Below are positions 63,296-64,000 of a stretch of 64,000 bases of DNA, piece by piece (position 1 is the stretch's first letter; each line of letters begins with the position of its first letter). Source of the stretch: an uncultured Clostridia bacterium. GTDB lineage: Bacteria > Bacillota > Clostridia > Oscillospirales > Oscillospiraceae. The notes beneath the pieces are model-generated. The model was not told the origin of the DNA, did not search any database, and saw only the letters and a list, made by a program, of their open reading frames with translations. Position numbers and translations under genes: made by a program. Location: positions 1 to 64,000 of the forward strand of contig CANAZG010000005.1 in NCBI GenBank assembly GCA_947365965.1, written 5' to 3'.

Positions 63296-64000
63296 TCTCC
63301 AGGGGGCGGCCCTCCCAATCGCCGTAGAGGGAGAAGCTCTCCTCCAGCCCCTCCGTAACGGCAACCGTGTTGTCCTCGCTGATGAGGACGCACTCGAAAT
63401 CCTCCCGGGTCCGCCAGAAGTCCAGGGCCCGCTCCCGGCCCATGACGAAGAGGGCCGTGGAGAGGCCGTCGCACAGGGTCCCCTCCTCTGCCACAATGGT
63501 CACCGACTGGAGGCCGCTGCGGGCCGGGCGGCCCTGGGCGGGGTCAATAATGTGCCAGTAGATCTCCCCGTCCTGCTCAAAGTACCGCTGATAGCCGCCG
63601 GAGGTGACCACCGCCCTGTCCACGATCTCCAGCACCCCGGCGTAGCCCCCCTCCGGGGCCTGGAGCGCCACCCGCCAGGGGGAGCCGTCCGGCTTGGCCC
63701 CCAGGGCCTGGACGTTGCCCCCCAGCTCCACAATGGCGGAGGCGACGCCCTCCCCCTCCAGAAGGGCCATCAGCTGGTCCCCGGTGTAGCCCTTGGCCAC
63801 GCCCCCCAGGTCCAGCTCCACCCCCTCCGGCAGGGTGACCCGGTCCCCCTCCAGGGTAGCCTGACGGTAGTCCACCCGCTCCAGCAGGGCCTCCAGCTCC
63901 CCGTCATCGGGGACCCGGTATTCGCCGGTGGTGAAGCCCCAGGCCCGGACCACCGGGTACACGGTGACATCCAGGGCCCCGTCTGTCTCCCGGCACAGCG
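63282..64000 (-). CDS. apbE: FAD:protein FMN transferase (ApbE), 5' end outside window
   Basis: Partial: the frame runs off the window at 64000, leaving the last about 239 residues. ApbE attaches FMN to threonine in target proteins such as RnfG or NqrC outside the membrane. Visible motifs are LDLGGVAKGYTGDQL, SAIVELGGNVQALG, TSGGYQRYFE, HIIDPAQGRP and CDGLSTALFVMG. The 3' end overlaps the SLH gene tail by 14 bp, convergent. Confidence 0.92.
   Translation of the reverse strand, partial: LCRETDGALDVTVYPVVRAWGFTTGEYRVPDDGELEALLERVDYRQATLEGDRVTLPEGVELDLGGVAKGYTGDQLMALLEGEGVASAIVELGGNVQALGAKPDGSPWRVALQAPEGGYAGVLEIVDRAVVTSGGYQRYFEQDGEIYWHIIDPAQGRPARSGLQSVTIVAEEGTLCDGLSTALFVMGRERALDFWRTREDFECVLISEDNTVAVTEGLEESFSLYGDWEGRPLEIIRR

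Noticed and set aside
62213..63496. 427-residue minus-strand frame opposite the SLH gene
   Set aside because: It is antisense to a gene with a signal peptide and three SLH repeats, and overlaps a MITE end.

Overview
The window (about 60% G+C by eye) looks like chromosomal DNA of an anaerobic gut Firmicute of the Oscillospiraceae (Flavonifractor/Lawsonibacter/Intestinimonas-like). The reasons are a T-box leader in front of thrS, strong AGGAGG ribosome sites, sigma-A type promoters, a ThrRS without the TGS domain, IreB, RpmE and SLH-domain proteins, and short palindromic repeats. The genus is inferred from general character; no marker gene was compared.

Layout. (1) 0-3.9 kb, minus strand: thrS with T-box leader, hflX, rpmE. 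(2) 4.2-17.5 kb, plus strand: two 123-residue tautomerase-like paralogues, an aldo/keto reductase, a complete oligopeptide ABC transporter (binding protein, two permeases, two ATPases), PepT, a cysteine desulfidase-like CyuA protein, an M20 peptidase and an oligoendopeptidase F. This reads as peptide import, hydrolysis and amino-acid deamination or desulfuration. A regulator with a degenerate sigma-54-activator AAA+ domain follows. (3) 19.3-23.6 kb: a 159-bp MITE, then a URO-D-like protein, DhaL, DhaK, an RpiB-like and a TpiA-like isomerase. This set fits tetrulose (L-erythrulose) phosphorylation and isomerisation to erythrose-4-phosphate. (4) 23.7-24.2 kb: mosaic remnant of a serine recombinase and a transposase.

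(5) 24.3-43.4 kb: a large carbohydrate island. It holds a Zn-dehydrogenase and VOC protein, a HutC-type GntR regulator, an operon (PTE-like lactonase, AroE-like dehydrogenase, 2-hydroxyacid dehydrogenase, FGGY kinase, KDPG-aldolase family, psicose-3-epimerase family, SMP-30 lactonase), a reverse-strand Zn-dehydrogenase, and a sugar ABC transporter operon ending with a cupin phosphoglucose isomerase, a GldA-like and another Zn-dehydrogenase. Five copies of a dyad ATGT-N4-ACAT lie at the starts of five transcription units, including gntR, so the island appears to be one regulon. The substrate is unknown and no sugar-acid dehydratase is present, so the route is not a plain Entner-Doudoroff pathway.

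(6) 43.5-64 kb: mostly housekeeping genes: a PD-(D/E)XK-like orphan, secA, ireB, radC, uvrB, an EamA transporter, a divergent small-protein/XRE pair with overlapping promoters and 16-bp direct repeats, a RAYT transposase with an inverted REP pair, uvrA, a small export protein, a second pepT, a zinc-ribbon membrane protein, radical SAM and HxlR genes, a metallophosphoesterase, typA, a second MITE, an SLH protein and the 3' part of an apbE gene cut by the window edge. No rRNA, tRNA or CRISPR was seen.
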